Notes under the pieces: generated by a model | What the model saw: only the letters and a program-made list of their open reading frames with translations | What the model was told of the DNA's origin: nothing | Database searches by the model: none | Program-made: the position numbers and the translations under genes | DNA from: Meconema thalassinum | Taxonomy: Eukaryota > Arthropoda > Insecta > Orthoptera > Tettigoniidae | Length of the DNA: 64,000 nucleotides | Assembly (NCBI GenBank): GCA_946902985.2 | Contig: OX336388.2 | Coordinates: forward strand, 230,508,467 to 230,572,466 | Direction of reading: 5' to 3' | Shown: piece by piece, positions 33,290 through 47,500 of the stretch | Numbering within the stretch: the stretch's first letter is position 1 | Layout: every line of letters begins with the position of its first letter

Positions 33290-33790
33290 GAGTCCTAGGA
33301 CACCTCGTACACGTCTCTAGCGTTATTGGTTCGTGAAATATAGGCAAAAATCACAAAAAACACGTGTTTACCCCAAAATCGAGTTTCCAATATTGTTTTT
33401 AAAACTATAACGGGTGGTCCATAACAAAGAGGACGTCAGCCCGAGTCCTTGGACCCGTCGTACACGCCTCTGGCATCATTGGTTCGCGAAATATAGCTAA
33501 AAGTCTAAAATCACGGTTTTACACCGAAACATTCTGTTTCCCTCATTCTCAAAAACTTTAACCTATTACCAAAATAAAGAGGGTTTCGAGACAAGCCATT
33601 TGACACGTCATATGACCAAATCCGACCATGCATTCGTGAGATATCGGAAAAAGTCTAAAATCATGGTTTTATCCCCAAAAAGCCTGTTTCCCTCATTCTA
33701 AAAACTTTAACCTATTAATAACATATATAGGGTTTCGAGTCAAGCGATTTGACACGTCACACATCCAAATCCGACCTTGCGTTCGAGAGA
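33290..33790. repeat. Four degenerate ~150-bp tandem units
   Basis: The motif cacgtc(g/a)ta...attggttcg(t/c)gaaatat recurs with phases 33306, 33459, 33606 and 33755, i.e. steps of 153, 150 and 149 bases. Each unit also has a tttaccccaaaa-like and a ccctcattct-like block. The attggttcgcgagatat motif also occurs once in each arm of the palindrome, near 4245 and 5060. Confidence 0.75.
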
Positions 33791-34256
33791 TATCGGCAAA
33801 CTTCGTAGGAAAGTAGGCGACTATCTGGTTCTCTCCTCACCACCAAAACCCCTTCTTATCAATCATTTTTTTTTTCAAAGAGCTCGCCCTCTTACAAAAA
33901 TCCCAAGTGCGCATGCGTACAAAACAAAAACAAAAATGTTAATCCATATCGGCAACTTCCTTGCTTCCTTCTTCCTACCTTCATTTTTTCTCCTCTTTTC
34001 TTCTCTTAGTCGTTTACCCTCCAGATTAGTTGAACCAACGGACTCAGCGAGGGAACTCACCACTACCGCCTCTACGGGCAGTGTCCTAGAGCTGGGAACA
34101 TCTAATCGGAGTGGATACAACTGGTGAAGTGTGATTGGTACCTCGCCTAGGTGACCTCACCTGCAAAGCGAACAGGGGCCTCATGAGGGAAGGTAATGTA
34201 TGGTCAGGATGGATAGGCAAGGAAGAGGGAAGGAGGCGGCCGTGGCCTTGAAGAAG
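33791..34256. other. Flank of element A: pyrimidine tract and probable dispersed repeat
   Basis: A pyrimidine-rich tract ending ttcttctcttag (about 33955-34010) resembles a 3' splice site, but no convincing exon follows. From about 34030 the sequence (for example gaggcggccgtggcctt) looks to me like a dispersed repeat of polyneopteran insects; that is recollection, not verified. Element A inserted into its GTAC. Confidence 0.35.
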
Positions 34257-34260
34257 GTAC
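34257..34260. other. Target-site duplication of A, left (GTAC)
   Basis: GTAC directly before TGCCCCCG; repeated at 48410-48413. Confidence 0.85.
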
Positions 34261-37200
34261 TGCCCCCGTAAATTGAATTATATTGAGACCACGATGGCTG
34301 TATTGGCAAATATGAATAAAGTTATGGATGTCATAGTTGTGACGTGTATATTCATGACTTAGGCACGGATGACGCAGAATTCATGCAAGTAGGCTGGTTG
34401 AGCTGAGATTCTTGGTGACGTCATGAGTTTGTTCGAGAAAGATCTTAGATTTACGACGCAGTCGCAGGAAACAAGGTATTATGCTAAGGAAGAAGTTACG
34501 CTATTGGAGGAGAGACTCGAACCAATGAACGATAGTTTGGAAGGAAGACGGAGATTGCTGAAACTACGATATTTGATTGCTTTTGGCATGCAGATTTGTG
34601 GAAATCTATTTTCAGTTATGGCATTGATTTGGAATTTTGAAGAAATTAATTTTGAGTTTTTGAAATTTGAAAATCCGTCAAGTATAGCCAAAGTTAAAAC
34701 TTCTAGTAATGACGGAGCAACAGGCTATGGAAGGGATGGATACGCCCCTTAAGAAGTTGATAAAAGGTCGTGCACAGGATAGAGGAGCTCTCATATCTCT
34801 CATACCGCTGATACCGCATATATATTTCTGATGTCAGATAGTCATTGTCGAGTGAATAAGTGAAGCAAGTTGTCTTTAGCGTGTGGTTAAAGCCCGGCGC
34901 ATCGAACGAACACGGAGCAGTTCCATTTTACGCTGTTCGAAACTAAGTGAAGTTGAAACGCTCACATTAACGTTTCTACGAGATAAGATATAAAGAGTTA
35001 ACTTCTGCCTTCATTATAATTCAATTGGGCAGTACAACATTGAGGTGTGTAGAAGATTTGAACAATTTCACAGTTATACTTTGAAAGATATTGGCATTTT
35101 AAGGCTGCAGACAAAAGTGATTTTCTCGCCACCTGAGAAGCACTTTTAAAATTCCACATTATACACTACGGCTGACACGTGCATCGCAACCGTGATCTTG
35201 GAGACTACGTTTGGTAATACAACGATACATTCTACTATGGAACATTATAATCTTGCAGTGCTTTCAATGATTATAACAGAAGTTGAGATGGAAGGCTAAG
35301 GCTTTAATGCAATTGGGACATATATCGATGGAGTGAAGTAACAGCATGGAACTTCGTTAATCGTCATTCTACAAAAGCGAGCATGTAGTGAACATCCAAC
35401 TACACTCATGCATCGTGAATCCATCGCTGAATTATATCAAATGACAGTGGAAATATTTTAATACTCCACGATTATGAATATTTCTGCGGAAATAACTGCA
35501 ATAAACTTCATGGCGAATTGCGACCGGAACTTCAGGGAACTTTCAAGAGAGGCCAGGGTGGACCCGGCTCATAAAGAAGAGTTTTGCCAGAAGGATGTCT
35601 TTCGTATACATGGAGCAGTGCAATTTCCGGAGGAGGAAGCAGTTCGATTCTCCGAGGACGCTGATTCCAGGTTCGAGGTCGGAGCACATCTTCACGCTGG
35701 TGAAATGGAACCAACAGCAGTTTTCTTTGAAAACTTTCCTCTAGAACTTCAATCAACAGATAAGGTAGTCGTGAACGTTTCTTGTATTATTTGAGTCATG
35801 TAGCGATATCTGAGCAACCATTTTCCCATATTTTTTGTCCTATCTTTTGCCCCATTTTCTTGATTAACATTTCTGTACTCAGTACACTTCGATGATTTAT
35901 GCCTTTTTCTACGATTTGTTGAGACATTGTTATGTCATTGGCATAGTTAAATAATTTTGGATCAGTTGAGACTGATAATTTAGATTCTTTCAATAATTTG
36001 CATATTTTTGTAGTCACGATTTGACTGTAAAGTTAACGATTTCTATGGCAGATTTGAATTCAGACAGCGTGTCATTTTATTAAAGTAATTCTATTCAGTA
36101 AATTACTTTGACCAATTTTCTGTCATCCTCAAGAAAGAAGAATGATTAAATGATTTTAGAGCGTTAAAATCTATTACGTTATCGACGATCTTTGAAATAC
36201 TAGTCGTCTTATGAACATGATTGCAACATAGACATTTATCATTGCATTATAGACAATTTTATGAAATATGAACTTTGATTACGATTTATTGAATACATTA
36301 TAGTAATGAACATTTGATAGGAATTTTTCTCGATTATAGATTGGAACAATAATGTTTGCATTCCACAATCTAATTGTATTCTATTCGACTATTTATGCAG
36401 TTTAGATGAACTTTGATTGAAGATAGTATTTTTATACTGCGTTACTTTGAAGATATTAATCTCAATTTTGATAGACCAGGGAGGAGTGTCTAATCGTATT
36501 TGCTATTAAATTTATTTGTGATTGGCAAATTTTTACTTCATATCGATTCATGAATGAAACCCACGAAGGTTAAATAATAACAGACATTAATACAATTGAT
36601 GAATATAAGAATTTTTGAAGAGGAACAATGGATGTATAATCGTTAGTTCAGTGGACCTGTAAAAGTCGCTGATGAGTAATGCCCTTGAATAATGAAGGAG
36701 GTTCCCACAGTAATAAATGAAGTTGTTGAATTTATAAGTGGAGGTTTTTGTATGTAATTTGGAAGATTTAATGCCATATATATGAAGATATATGATGAAT
36801 TCTGGGCCTATTGTTGAGCAATTTTGTGCGTTTTGAGCGAAGTATTTTTCCGCTGAATGTATTGTCCTGGTTCTTTGAAAGTTATTCATGTGAAGATACT
36901 GTTAAAGTTAACAAGAGTGTTAAATAATTTGAGATGAAGATTTTGAATGGAGGTTACCGTCACAAATATTAATAATAATTATTAAACCTTATTAAACCTG
37001 AATTTGACATTTAAATATAACTAACCTTCATTGGTCGATTATATCAACACAATTTGAGTAATTATCAACCGGATAAACGTGTGGTTTAATGTATTTCTTG
37101 TATAAATAATATAAACAATATTAATATTGTAAATAATTTTGTAAATATCTTTGATAACAATTTGAAATGAAAGGGATTAATAGAGGCGTGTATAAAATTT

Positions 37201-38149
37201 TCAATTGTCGTTTGACATTGTTATAAACAATTTATTATTGTTATACATAATTAATGAACTTTTGTTATTAACATTAAGAGTTTTGTTATTATACTCTAAA
37301 CAACGCTAATTAAGCAAGTGGATTGAACAATTAAACATGATCTAGGATTATTGGAGTATTCCACTGGTGTTTGAATGGAGCATTTAAAAAGATTTGCGTG
37401 ATAATATTTCAGTTGAGATGTGGACATTTAACGTGTTTTGAAAGGAGAGCTAAGCTCTGATGTAACTCGCATATGCTAGGGTTGAACGGAGGGGTGAGTC
37501 CACTTTGACGATGCAGGTGCATTGCAGCTGGCCCGGACAACTGTATGATAGAGACCAAGGACGTTTACATAATAGCCTTGTGGCTATAAATAAAATGTGA
37601 TGTGTATAAACACGCAAAACAATTGATATATGTGTCTCGTCCCAAATCCCGTTTCCATTCCAAGTGCATTATTATTTTTACGTTATTTTGAGCTTGAGAA
37701 AGCTGAAACATTGTATGTAGAGTATACAAGTCCGACAGGAGGACATGGTTATGTGGTCGATGGCTTCTGATTGCCACGTGGATTTTGTTGTTTTATTTTT
37801 GTTAATTCATTCTTTTTGTGAAATAAATTATTGTGCAGTTTAAAGTTTCTCGTCTTCGTTGTGGTTCATTTTAAATATCATGGTAGAGGTTATTGTGTGG
37901 GCACGCTTTAAGTGATCCAGTTGACAACCCAGTCCCCGAGATAAATTTAAGAGGTAAGTAAAGGTAAGTATGAACCCCCGTATATTTTGGTGTGTTCCAC
38001 AATAATTTCTTGTTAACTATTGTGCTCTAATCTCGATAGTATTTGTCAGTGCCATTTTCATTGATGTAGCTGTGCCGGTGCGTTTGATTATTGGCAATCC
38101 GATTGAGGGGGCGGATATCTGACAGCCTACTATCCGGATAACGGGGACA
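34261..38149 (+). repeat. 5' LTR of A (3889 bp)
   Basis: TGCCCCCG start and CGGGGACA end. A full CRE palindrome TGACGTCA lies at 34416-34423, a degenerate TATA-like ttgataaaag near 34757, and AATAAA at 37822-37827. Two consensus splice donors (GTAAGT) lie at 37954 and 37964. The length is unusual for Gypsy elements, whose LTRs are mostly a few hundred to about two thousand bases. Confidence 0.95.
35474..35794 (+). CDS. LTR-borne frame of A (uncertain)
   Basis: 106 residues with no recognised domain. Its part HKEEFCQKDVFRIHGAVQF is largely kept in the B frame at 49712-49966 (HKEEFCRKDVFRLHGAVQF), although A and B LTRs differ at many bases, and mates lie in the 3' LTRs (to 46055 and 60307). 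Similar protein between diverged LTRs hints at selection but could reflect slow divergence. It would lie in the long RNA leader. Confidence 0.3.
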   Translation: MNISAEITAINFMANCDRNFRELSREARVDPAHKEEFCQKDVFRIHGAVQFPEEEAVRFSEDADSRFEVGAHLHAGEMEPTAVFFENFPLELQSTDKVVVNVSCII

Positions 38150-38156
38150 GTAGGAT

Positions 38157-38170
38157 TGGCGCAATCAACG
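38157..38170 (+). promoter_or_regulatory. Primer-binding site of A
   Basis: TGGCGCAATCAACG, 7 bases after the LTR. The B counterpart TGGCGCAGTC matches the site for tRNA-Ser used by Drosophila 297/17.6; A has one change. Confidence 0.65.
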
Positions 38171-38805
38171 TGGGGCTCGATTGGCTCGATTGGCACGATC
38201 AGCAAAACATTGGATTACCAAGTTATTGCAGTAGAATTGGCACCGCAATTTTTGTGGGGTGTTCGAATAACATTGGATTACCAAGTTATCGATGTCAAAG
38301 GGATTGTGAAGACTCAAATAAAGAGGTTGATTCTTTGTTAGATGTCTTAGCCAATTGTAGAATTTGAGAGTGTGATTATATAGGAATAAAATGTTGTATT
38401 GTATTAGGAAAATTACACTCAGAAAAGATCAGATCTTATACAACTTGAGAGAGGTTAAATAGGCTGGAAACTTAGAAAAATCGCCTATGATCTGGAATCT
38501 TATTTTATTTGACCGGCTGATGACATGTGTAGTCATATTAAAGATAAAATTAAACTATTTGGATTGTAAATGTAAATTATTTGTGTTAGGATATTTTAAA
38601 ATGAACCAAAGAAACTAGAACATGTGCTTGAGTTTGTTTCAACATGAAGTGTCTACGAAGGTTAATTATAAGGTAATTATAAGTTAGATTTAAGACAGAA
38701 AATTGCTCAAACTTTATATATGGTGAAAAATGTTGCTCAGATGTTGTTATTTTGCTCTGTTTGATGTATGTCCCTAAAGCAGTTTATTATTGAAATATTA
38801 TTGAA

Positions 38806-40770
38806 ATGGCAGATGAGAGTCTGAGAATGATGTTGGAGGAGATGTCTGCTAACTTGAAAGCTAGCATGAATGAAAGCATGAGGGAGATGGAAGCTAGGAA
38901 TACTAGTCGAATGGAGGAGAATGCTAGTAATTTGAAAGATAGCATGAATGAAAGTTTGAAAGTTATTCAGACCAGTTCTGCAAACTTAGAAAATAATGTG
39001 TCGCGTTTACAGATCAATACCCAAGGAATCGAGAATGCCGTGAGTGACATTCACAAAGATGTTTCTGATGTTAAAATTGATGTTTCTAAGGTACAGAAAG
39101 ATCTTACTATGTTGAATCTTGATGTTGCTAATGTCCGGGGTGATATTTCATGTGCTAGAGCTGAAGTAATTGTTGTTAGGAATGATGTTGCTACTGTACA
39201 AGACAAAGTAGAGGAAGTTCAAAGAGAGGTTAGAAATGCTCGAACTGATGTGTCAAATGTTCAAGTAGACATCAATAATATTCATTCAGATGTTAATGAT
39301 ATGCAAAGCGATATCAATAAAATACAAGTAGAAGTCAATACTGTTTTTGTAGACATTGCTAAAGTTCAGACTGATGTTAACAAAGTTAGGGAAGAAATTG
39401 AAACTTCAAAAACGCTTTGTACTCGTAACATTAGTGCATTAACAACTCGGTTAGTTGACGAGTCTGTTAGGACAACAGCTTCTTTAGCTGGTTTAAAATA
39501 CGATGTAGAGGTCATGAGAACCCAAGTATTAGATCACAATCGTTTACTTAAGGAAGACATTGAGGTAGATATCACGGAAATGTTAACTGCAAATGTAACG
39601 GTTTGGAAAGATGAATGGAACAGGTCAAGTGGGGAAAATGTCGATCAGATTCAGGAGCGAATTGAAAGAAAACTTGCCAGTACACAAGTAGACATTAATA
39701 ATGAAGTAGTTCAGATCATGAAAGACTTGAATGTAAGGATGGATTCGCTATCCGAAAAGCAGGTAGAGGATAGAACTCAAATAGGTCAGGACGTGCAAGC
39801 ATTAAAAACTGCGTTAGAGGAACAGATTCATAAGGTTGTCTCTGATGTTAATGAAACTACGAGCAAACTGCAGAATTTGAAACTAGGAGAAGCTAGCATG
39901 ATGGAAACCTATAAGGAAGAGTTGATTAGGAAAGTCATCACGCAAATCACAGACAAGGATGCTGAAGGATTGACTGGTGAAGAGGATAGAAATTACGTGA
40001 GAAGATTTAACCTCGCTACAGAAGAGAGAGATATTAGTCCTGAGGAACGTATATCCAGATTCAGGGAAGAAGAAGAAGATAGGAATATTGAACCTGAATG
40101 GAAGTATCGTGATAGTGGGAAACATTATATGGATTCATATCCGAGAAATGTGACAGTCATCCGGAATTTTGAAGACAAACCTCAAACATTTAGCAACACT
40201 GATAGTCTCACACCGATAGAATATATCAGGAATCTTAAAGACTATTTCATAGAAGCCCACATTCCTAGAGAGAGAGAGATGAGAATAGTAGAAAGATTTC
40301 TAGCTGGAGGACCCCTCGAATGGTTTAGAGCATTTCGGTACACTTTCAGCAATTTTGACGAATTTGCATAGGCACTGATAAAACGATTCTGGTCAATAGA
40401 AGCTCAGAATTCATTAAGAGCTGAGGTATACTCGAGGAAGTATTCAGGTACTCTTCCAACACGGTACGCTGATTTCTTCACGAGTCAGTTATCACGCTTG
40501 AGATTTTTGCAACCCCCATTGTCAACAGAGCAGTTGATAGATGCGATTTCACGTATGCTGCCTGTGGAGGTCAGAAGACTGATCATATCGTCAAATATCA
40601 GAGATTTGACCAGTATGGAAGAATTATTGAGAAGGCTTGACTACACGAGTCCAATGCCAAATTTGGTACAAAAAGGTCAGAGGCACGAATTCAAAGACGT
40701 TAATACAGTCTACATGGATCAAGTGCAGCAAACTGATAAGCCTGATGAAAAAAAAAACTGAAAATGTAGG
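38806..40770 (+). pseudogene. Gag of element A (nonsense and frameshift)
   Basis: Starts ATGGCAGATGAG. The N-terminal coiled coil has heptads of the type NVQVDIN NIHSDVN (roughly 39040-39410). The capsid domain follows (VIRNFEDKP ... EYIRNLKDYF ... LEWFRAFRYTF). TAG at 40369-40371 stands where B has CAG-GAG codons, giving a 521-residue fragment. The frame continues to 40760, where an expanded A run (40746-40754) adds one base. The basic Asn/Arg/Gly tail (to about 40960) is in the shifted frame; a second A run near 41125 restores it. No CCHC knuckle is seen. Confidence 0.85.
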
Positions 40771-41149
40771 TCCTCACAGGAATAATTATTTCCGCAACAA
40801 CAGATCCCAAGGTTACCGTCCATATCAGCAAAGACGAGGCTGGAATAATAATAGAGGGAATTACAACAACGGAAGAGGTTGATACTACAACAATGGTTAT
40901 AATAGAAACTACAATAGAAATAACCAGTACCAGAATCAGAATCAGAATTCTCAAGGTCAGGTCATGACACCCGACAAGTATCAAAAGAGAGAGAAAGAAA
41001 GTCAGCAGTATCTGAAGGAATTACGAGAAAAGGAAGCTGAAAACCAAAAGAAAAGACAGGATGTAGTGATCGATCCTGGTCCTTCTATAAGCCAGCAGGG
41101 GAACTTTGAGATTGGTAACACACAAAAAAAAACGCCGATTTCTCAACGA

Positions 41150-44100
41150 CAGTGAGAAACTATGAATACATTGCCACACCACACCTGATTACCATTAATG
41201 AAATTTACGAAGTAACTGATGAGGATTTATTAGAAGACAGGGGAATCGTCAAAGAGGAAAGACCATGTGCCTTACCTATTATTTCTGTACTGATAGATTG
41301 CCAACAGTATAAAGCTCTTATGGATACTGGTGCAATTATTTCGATCATCTCTGATGAATGCTATCAAAGTCTGTTAAAAGGAGAAAACATGACAGTTTTA
41401 CCAGTTTCTACCGTCAAAGTGAGAGGAATTTTCCAAGACAAGGCAGTGAAATGCAAGATCCAAGTGCTGTTGAACTTTGAAATTAATGGAAGGAATTATG
41501 AACAGATCTTTATTGTGGTTAACAAGATCCATTTCGATATTGTGCTAGGAATCGATTTTATATCGAAAGTTGGAGCCATTATTGATATGAAGAATAGAAG
41601 TATTAGCTTTAATGATGGGTACATGATCACAGAAGAGATCGAAGAACAGGACGTGAAAAACAGTCTGGAGATAGACCTTAGGGAAGAAATTTTAAATACC
41701 ATTATTAATGAAGTGGAGAATATAACAGAAATACCCAGTAGTAAAACTGAAGGATTTGAAGAAATTCAGGGGGAATTTGAGGTTTTGATAAAGGAATTCC
41801 AAGATATTTTTGATGAAAAGCATGGATTGATTAAAGACTATAAGTATAAGATAAGGCTGACCGATGAAACCCCTTACCAAAAGAGATTATACCCCATACC
41901 TGAGAAATACTATCAAGAAGTACGAGGGTTGATCAGAAAAATGGAGGTAGACGGGATTATTAAAAAACAGGCGTCGTCTTACATAAACCCCATCACTGTA
42001 GTCAAGAAAAGTAATGGTCAGATACGTCTTTGTCTCGATGCTCGGACCATCAACTTGAAGATTCTTCCAGAAAATGACCGACCACCTAAGATTAGAGATC
42101 TGCTTAGAAAGTTCAAAGGGAGAGCATGTTTCAGTGTTCTTGACTTGACATCTTCGTTTTACCAAGTTCAACTGGAAGAAGAAAGTATGCAGTACACTGG
42201 ATTCCTATTTGACCAGACGTCATGGGTCTTTGTGAGAATGCCTTTTGAAATGGTCAACAGTGGACCAGCACTCATTCGAGCACTTGATAGCAATCTCACT
42301 GACGAGGTAAAGGAGAATGTAATCTGCTACATTGACGATTTAATTGTATCTTCACCCAACGCCGCAGAACATTTAGTGCATTTGAGAAAGCTGTTTGAAA
42401 ATTTAAGGGAGGCCAATATCAAGGTCAATTTCGGAAAATGTCAATTCTTGAAGAAGGAGATCAATTACTTGGGGCATACTATTGATAAAGATGGATATCA
42501 TCCAAACATGCAGAAAGTAGATGCGATCACAAGATTCCCAAAGCCAACTAAGGTGAAACAAGTCAGAGAATTTGTAGGCGCATGCCAATTCATTAGCAGC
42601 CACTGTCCGAGATACTCTGAAATTATGGCTCCTCTGTATGATTTACTCAAGAAGAATAATAGATGGAAATGGAGTACCGCAGCAGACGAGGCTTTTGAGA
42701 AAGCGAAGGAGATGCTCAGAAACAACGTTAAACTGGAGTACCCAGACTTTGAGAAGGTGTTCTATATAGAGTCTGATGCATCAAGAATAGGCATTAGTGC
42801 AGTCTTATACCAAAAAGACGAGGCAGGCAACAAGCACTACATTGCGTTCACTAGTCGAAAGTTAAAGAAACACGAGGAAAATTACTTTACGACAGAACTA
42901 GAAGCGTTAGCTTTTGTAACAGCTTTGCAAGCCTGGAAAAAAATGTTGCTGGGACACAAGGTTATCATTATTACAGATCACAAAGCACTTCAGTTTATGC
43001 TGCAAACTGACATGTCTAGTGATAGATTGACACGTTGGGCTTTGTTCACCCAACAGTTTAACGCCACTATCGTCCATCAGCCTGGGAAAGATAACTTACT
43101 GGCTGATGCTTTATCACGTAACCCTATCAAGAATGTGCAGATACACCATGTACAATTGGAGCAGCAAGATCAAGAGACCGTTAGGAGGTTAGCCCGAATC
43201 GGTGTGTCACAGAAGAGACACGCTCCAATCAGGAAAATGTACAGGTTTCTTAAGGGTTACATGGACAATACTGATGTTGACTATGCAGCTACACAGAGAG
43301 ATTCACGACACTTTGTCTTGAGTGGAGACATCGTATGTAAATATGCTGACTCTGCGCATACAAAGCTCCGAATAGTCGTGCCACCTAAACTTGTTGTCAA
43401 TTTAGTGTGGGTAGCTCATCACGCAACTGGACATGCGGGTTTAGATAAAACTCTTGATACTCTTAAAGAGAGGTTTATTTGGACTAACATGCGTTCCAGC
43501 ATTGCTAATGTCATTCGTTCATGTGATAAATGTCAAAGAGCAAAGTATGCTTCCGCTCTATTAAAAGGAAAACCTAAGGCTATGATTCCCTCTAAACCAA
43601 ATGAACTCATGGCGACAGACATATTTGGTCCTTGTCCGAAGGGATACCAGGGTAATCAGTACCTGTTGGTTACCGTGGATGTCTTCTCAAAATTTGTTAC
43701 AATGAGTCCCATGCAAAAACTAACACGAGGAACGTTGTAAGCAGACTGGAACATGCTGTATTTCCAAAAGCTGGTAAACCAGAATATCTACTTTCGGATC
43801 ATGGAGCTCAGTTTACATCCTTAGAATTTGCTGCAGATATGGAAAGGCTTGGTATTAAGCACATATTTTCAAGCGTGCGATATCCGGAATCGAATTCTTC
43901 AGAAAGATATATGGCTGAATTTTCGAAATTTTGCCGAATTTTCTGTCCGAATGATCATTCTGGTTGGGTGAGATTTGTACCCCTTATTGAGGAATGTTTA
44001 AATTCTACAGTGCAGGAGAGCACAGGAGAGGTGCCAATGAGACTTCATCTAGGAAGAAACCCAGAAAGGCCGTGGGACAATCTTTTTAACCACGTTCCTA

Positions 44101-44408
44101 GAGATCCCGACTTAGGAAGGCAGCAGAGAATAGACAGAGCGAAAGAACAACTCCAGAAAGCAGCAGAAAAACGACTGAAAAGAGTAGCTGGAAAACGTTT
44201 TGGTGCTCCCTTAGAAATTGGAAATCTGGTATTATTACGCAGAACTGTCAAGGCTGACGTGGGTAAGAAAATCTATCCCAAGTTTGGAATAGTGTTCATG
44301 GGTCCGTTCAGAATTACGAATGCCTATGGAAACAACTGTTATGAACTCTACGATGATGAGAATAATGTCGTTTATGGCAAGTTCAATGCTGGGAACTTGA
44401 AGAAATAA
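41150..44408 (+). pseudogene. Pol of element A (PR-RT-RNase H-IN, broken)
   Basis: Continuous from the gag phase. Protease has LMDTGAIISII; RT has the YIDD catalytic box (CYIDDLIVSS) but the conserved PFG is PFE (42247-42249), a change expected to harm it. RNase H keeps ESDAS and TELEAL. Integrase has HH and CDKCQRAK zinc ligands and the first Asp (MATDIFGP). A one-base loss near 43717, in the integrase core, shifts the frame; the rest (LSDHG, NSSERYM, GPFRITNAYG) is open at 43839-44408. The last codons stop early (TAA at 44406) compared with B. Inactive as it stands. Confidence 0.9.
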
Positions 44409-44507
44409 TATCCAAGAGTAAGCCAATAATAATTCAATTTCGTGTTCAAGTGAATTGAGATATTTATAACACAGAGTTTAAAAACAATTTGCAACTGTTT
44501 TTAAAAC

Positions 44508-44522
44508 GTGGTGAAGGGAGAA
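44508..44522 (+). promoter_or_regulatory. Polypurine tract of A
   Basis: gtggtgaagggagaa directly before the TG of the 3' LTR. Confidence 0.75.
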
Positions 44523-47500
44523 TGCCCCCGTAAATAGAATTATATTGAGACCACGATGGCTGTATTGGCAAATATGAATAAAGTTATGGATGTCATAGTT
44601 GTGACGTGTATATTCATGACGTAGGCACGGATGACGCAGAATTCATGCAAGTAGGCTGGTTGAGCTGAGATTCTTGGTGACGTCATGAGTTTGTTCGAGA
44701 AAGATCTTAGATTTACGACGCAGTCGCAGTAAACAAGGTATTATGCTAAGGAAGAAGTTACGCTATTGGAGGAGAGACTCGAACCAATGAACGATAGTTT
44801 GGAAGGAAGACGGAGATTGCTGAAACTACGATATTTGATTGCTTTTGGCATGCAGATTTGTGGAAATCTATTTTCAGTTATGGCATTGATTTGGAATTTT
44901 GAAGAAATTAATTTTGAGTTTTTGAAATTTGAAAATCCGTCAAGTATAGCCAAAGTTAAAACTTCTAGCAATGACGGAGCAACAGGCTATGGAAGGGATG
45001 GATACGCCCCTTAAGAAGTTGATAAAAGGTCGTGCACAGGATAGAGGAGCTCTCATATCTCTCATACCGCTGATACCGCATATATATTTCTGATGTCAGA
45101 TAGTCATTGTCGAGTGAATAAGTGAAGCAAGTTGTCTTTAGCGTGTGGTTAAAGCCCGGCGCATCGAACGAACACGGAGCAGTTCCATTTTACGCTGTTC
45201 GAAACTAAGTGAAGTTGAAACGCTCACATTAACGTTTCTACGAGATAAGATATAAAGAGTTAACTTCTGCCTTCATTATAATTCAATTGGGCAGTACAAC
45301 ATTGAGGTGTGTAGAAGATTTGAACAATTTCACAGTTATACTATGAATGATATTGGCATTTTAAGGCTGCAGACAAAAGTGATTTTCTCGCCACCTGAGA
45401 AGCACTTTTAAAATTCCACATTATACACTACGGCTGACACGTGCATCGAACCGTGATCTTGGAGACTACGTTTGATAATACAACGATACATTCTACTATG
45501 GAACATTATAATCTTGCAGTGCTTTCAATGATTATAACAGAAGTTGAGATGGAAGGCTAAGGCTTTAATGCAATTGGGACATATATCGATGGAGTGAAGT
45601 AACAGCATGGAACTTCGTTAATCGTCATTCTACAAAAGCGAGCATGTAGTGAACATCCAACTACACTCATGCATCGTGAATCCATCGCTGAATTATATCA
45701 AATGACAGTGGAAATATTTTCATACTCCACGATTATGAATATTTCTGCGGAAATAACTGCAATAAACTTCATGGCGAATTGCGACCGGAACTTCAGGGAA
45801 CTTTCAAGAGAGGCCAGGGTGGACCCGGCTCATAAAGAAGAGTTTTGCCAGAAGGATGTCTTTCGTATACATGGAGCAGTGCAATTTCCGGAGGAGGAAG
45901 CAGTTCGATTCTCCGAGGACGCTGATTCCAGGTTCGAGGTCGGAGCACATCTTCACGCTGGTGAAATGGAACCAACAGCAGTTTTCTTTGAAAACTTTCC
46001 TCTAGAACTTCAATCAACAGATAAGGTAGTCGTGAACGTTTCTTGTATTATTTGAGTCATGTAGCGATATCTGAGCAACCATTTTCCCATATTTTTTGTC
46101 CTATCTTTTGCCCCATTTTCTTGATTAACATTTCTGTACTCAGTACACTTCGATGATTTATGCCTTTTTCTACGATTTGTTGAGACATTGTTATGTCATT
46201 GGCATAGTTAAATAATTTTGGATCAGTTGAGACTGATAATTTAGATTCTTTCAATAATTTGCATATTTTTGTAGTCACGATTTGACTGTAAAGTTAACGA
46301 TTTCTATGGCAGATTTGAATTCAGACAGCGTGTCATTTTATTAAAGTAATTCTATTCAGTAAATTACTTTGACCAATTTTCTGTCATCCTCAAGAAAGAA
46401 GAATGATTAAATGATTTTAGAGCGTTAAAATCTATTACGTTATCGACGATCTTTGAAATACTAGTCGTCTTATGAACATGATTGCAACATAGACATTTAT
46501 CATTGCATTATAGACAATTTTATGAAATATGAACTTTGATTACGATTTATTGAATACATTATAGTAATGAACATTTGATAGGAATTTTTCTCGATTATAG
46601 ATTGGAACAATAATGTTTGCATTCCACAATCTAATTGTATTCTATTCGACTATTTATGCAGTTTAGATGAACTTTGATTGAAGATAGTATTTTTATACTG
46701 CGTTACTTTGAAGATATTAATCTCAATTTTGATAGACCAGGGAGGAGTGTCTAATCGTATTTGCTATTAAATTTATTTGTGATTGGCAAATTTTTACTTC
46801 ATATCGATTCATGAATGAAACCCACGAAGGTTAAATAATAACAGACATTAATACAATTGATGAATATAAGAATTTTTGAAGAGGAACAATGGATGTATAA
46901 TCGTTAGTTCAGTGGACCTGTAAAAGTCGCTGATGAGTAATGCCCTTGAATAATGAAGGAGGTTCCCACAGTAATAAATGAAGTTGTTGAATTTATAAGT
47001 GGAGGTTTTTGTATGTAATTTGGAAGATTTAATGCCATATATATGAAGATATATGATGAATTCTGGGCCTATTGTTGAGCAATTTTGTGCGTTTTGAGCG
47101 AAGTATTTTTCCGCTGAATGTATTGTCCTGGTTCTTTGAAAGTTATTCATGTGAAGATACTGTTAAAGTTAACAAGAGTGTTAAATAATTTGAGATGAAG
47201 ATTTTGAATGGAGGTTACCGTCACAAATATTAATAATAATTATTAAACCTTATTAAACCTGAATTTGACATTTAAATATAACTAACCTTCATTGGTCGAT
47301 TATATCAACACAATTTGAGTAATTATCAACCGGATAAACGTGTGGTTTAATGTATTTCTTGTATAAATAATATAAACAATATTAATATTGTAAATAATTT
47401 TGTAAATATCTTTGATAACAATTTGAAATGAAAGGGATTAATAGAGGCGTGTATAAAATTTTCAATTGTCGTTTGACATTGTTATAAACAATTTATTATT

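Noticed and set aside
33955..34127. Pyrimidine tract with AG followed by an open frame, as if a host exon
   Set aside because: No known domain, no matching donor, and the following sequence looks like a dispersed repeat.
38017..38367. Short frames around the LTR-internal junction
   Set aside because: They overlap the primer site and leader, and are not kept in B as proteins.
44409..44522. Possible env gene after pol in A and B
   Set aside because: Only about 100 bases separate pol from the 3' LTR, and no frame with signal peptide or membrane segment exists there.
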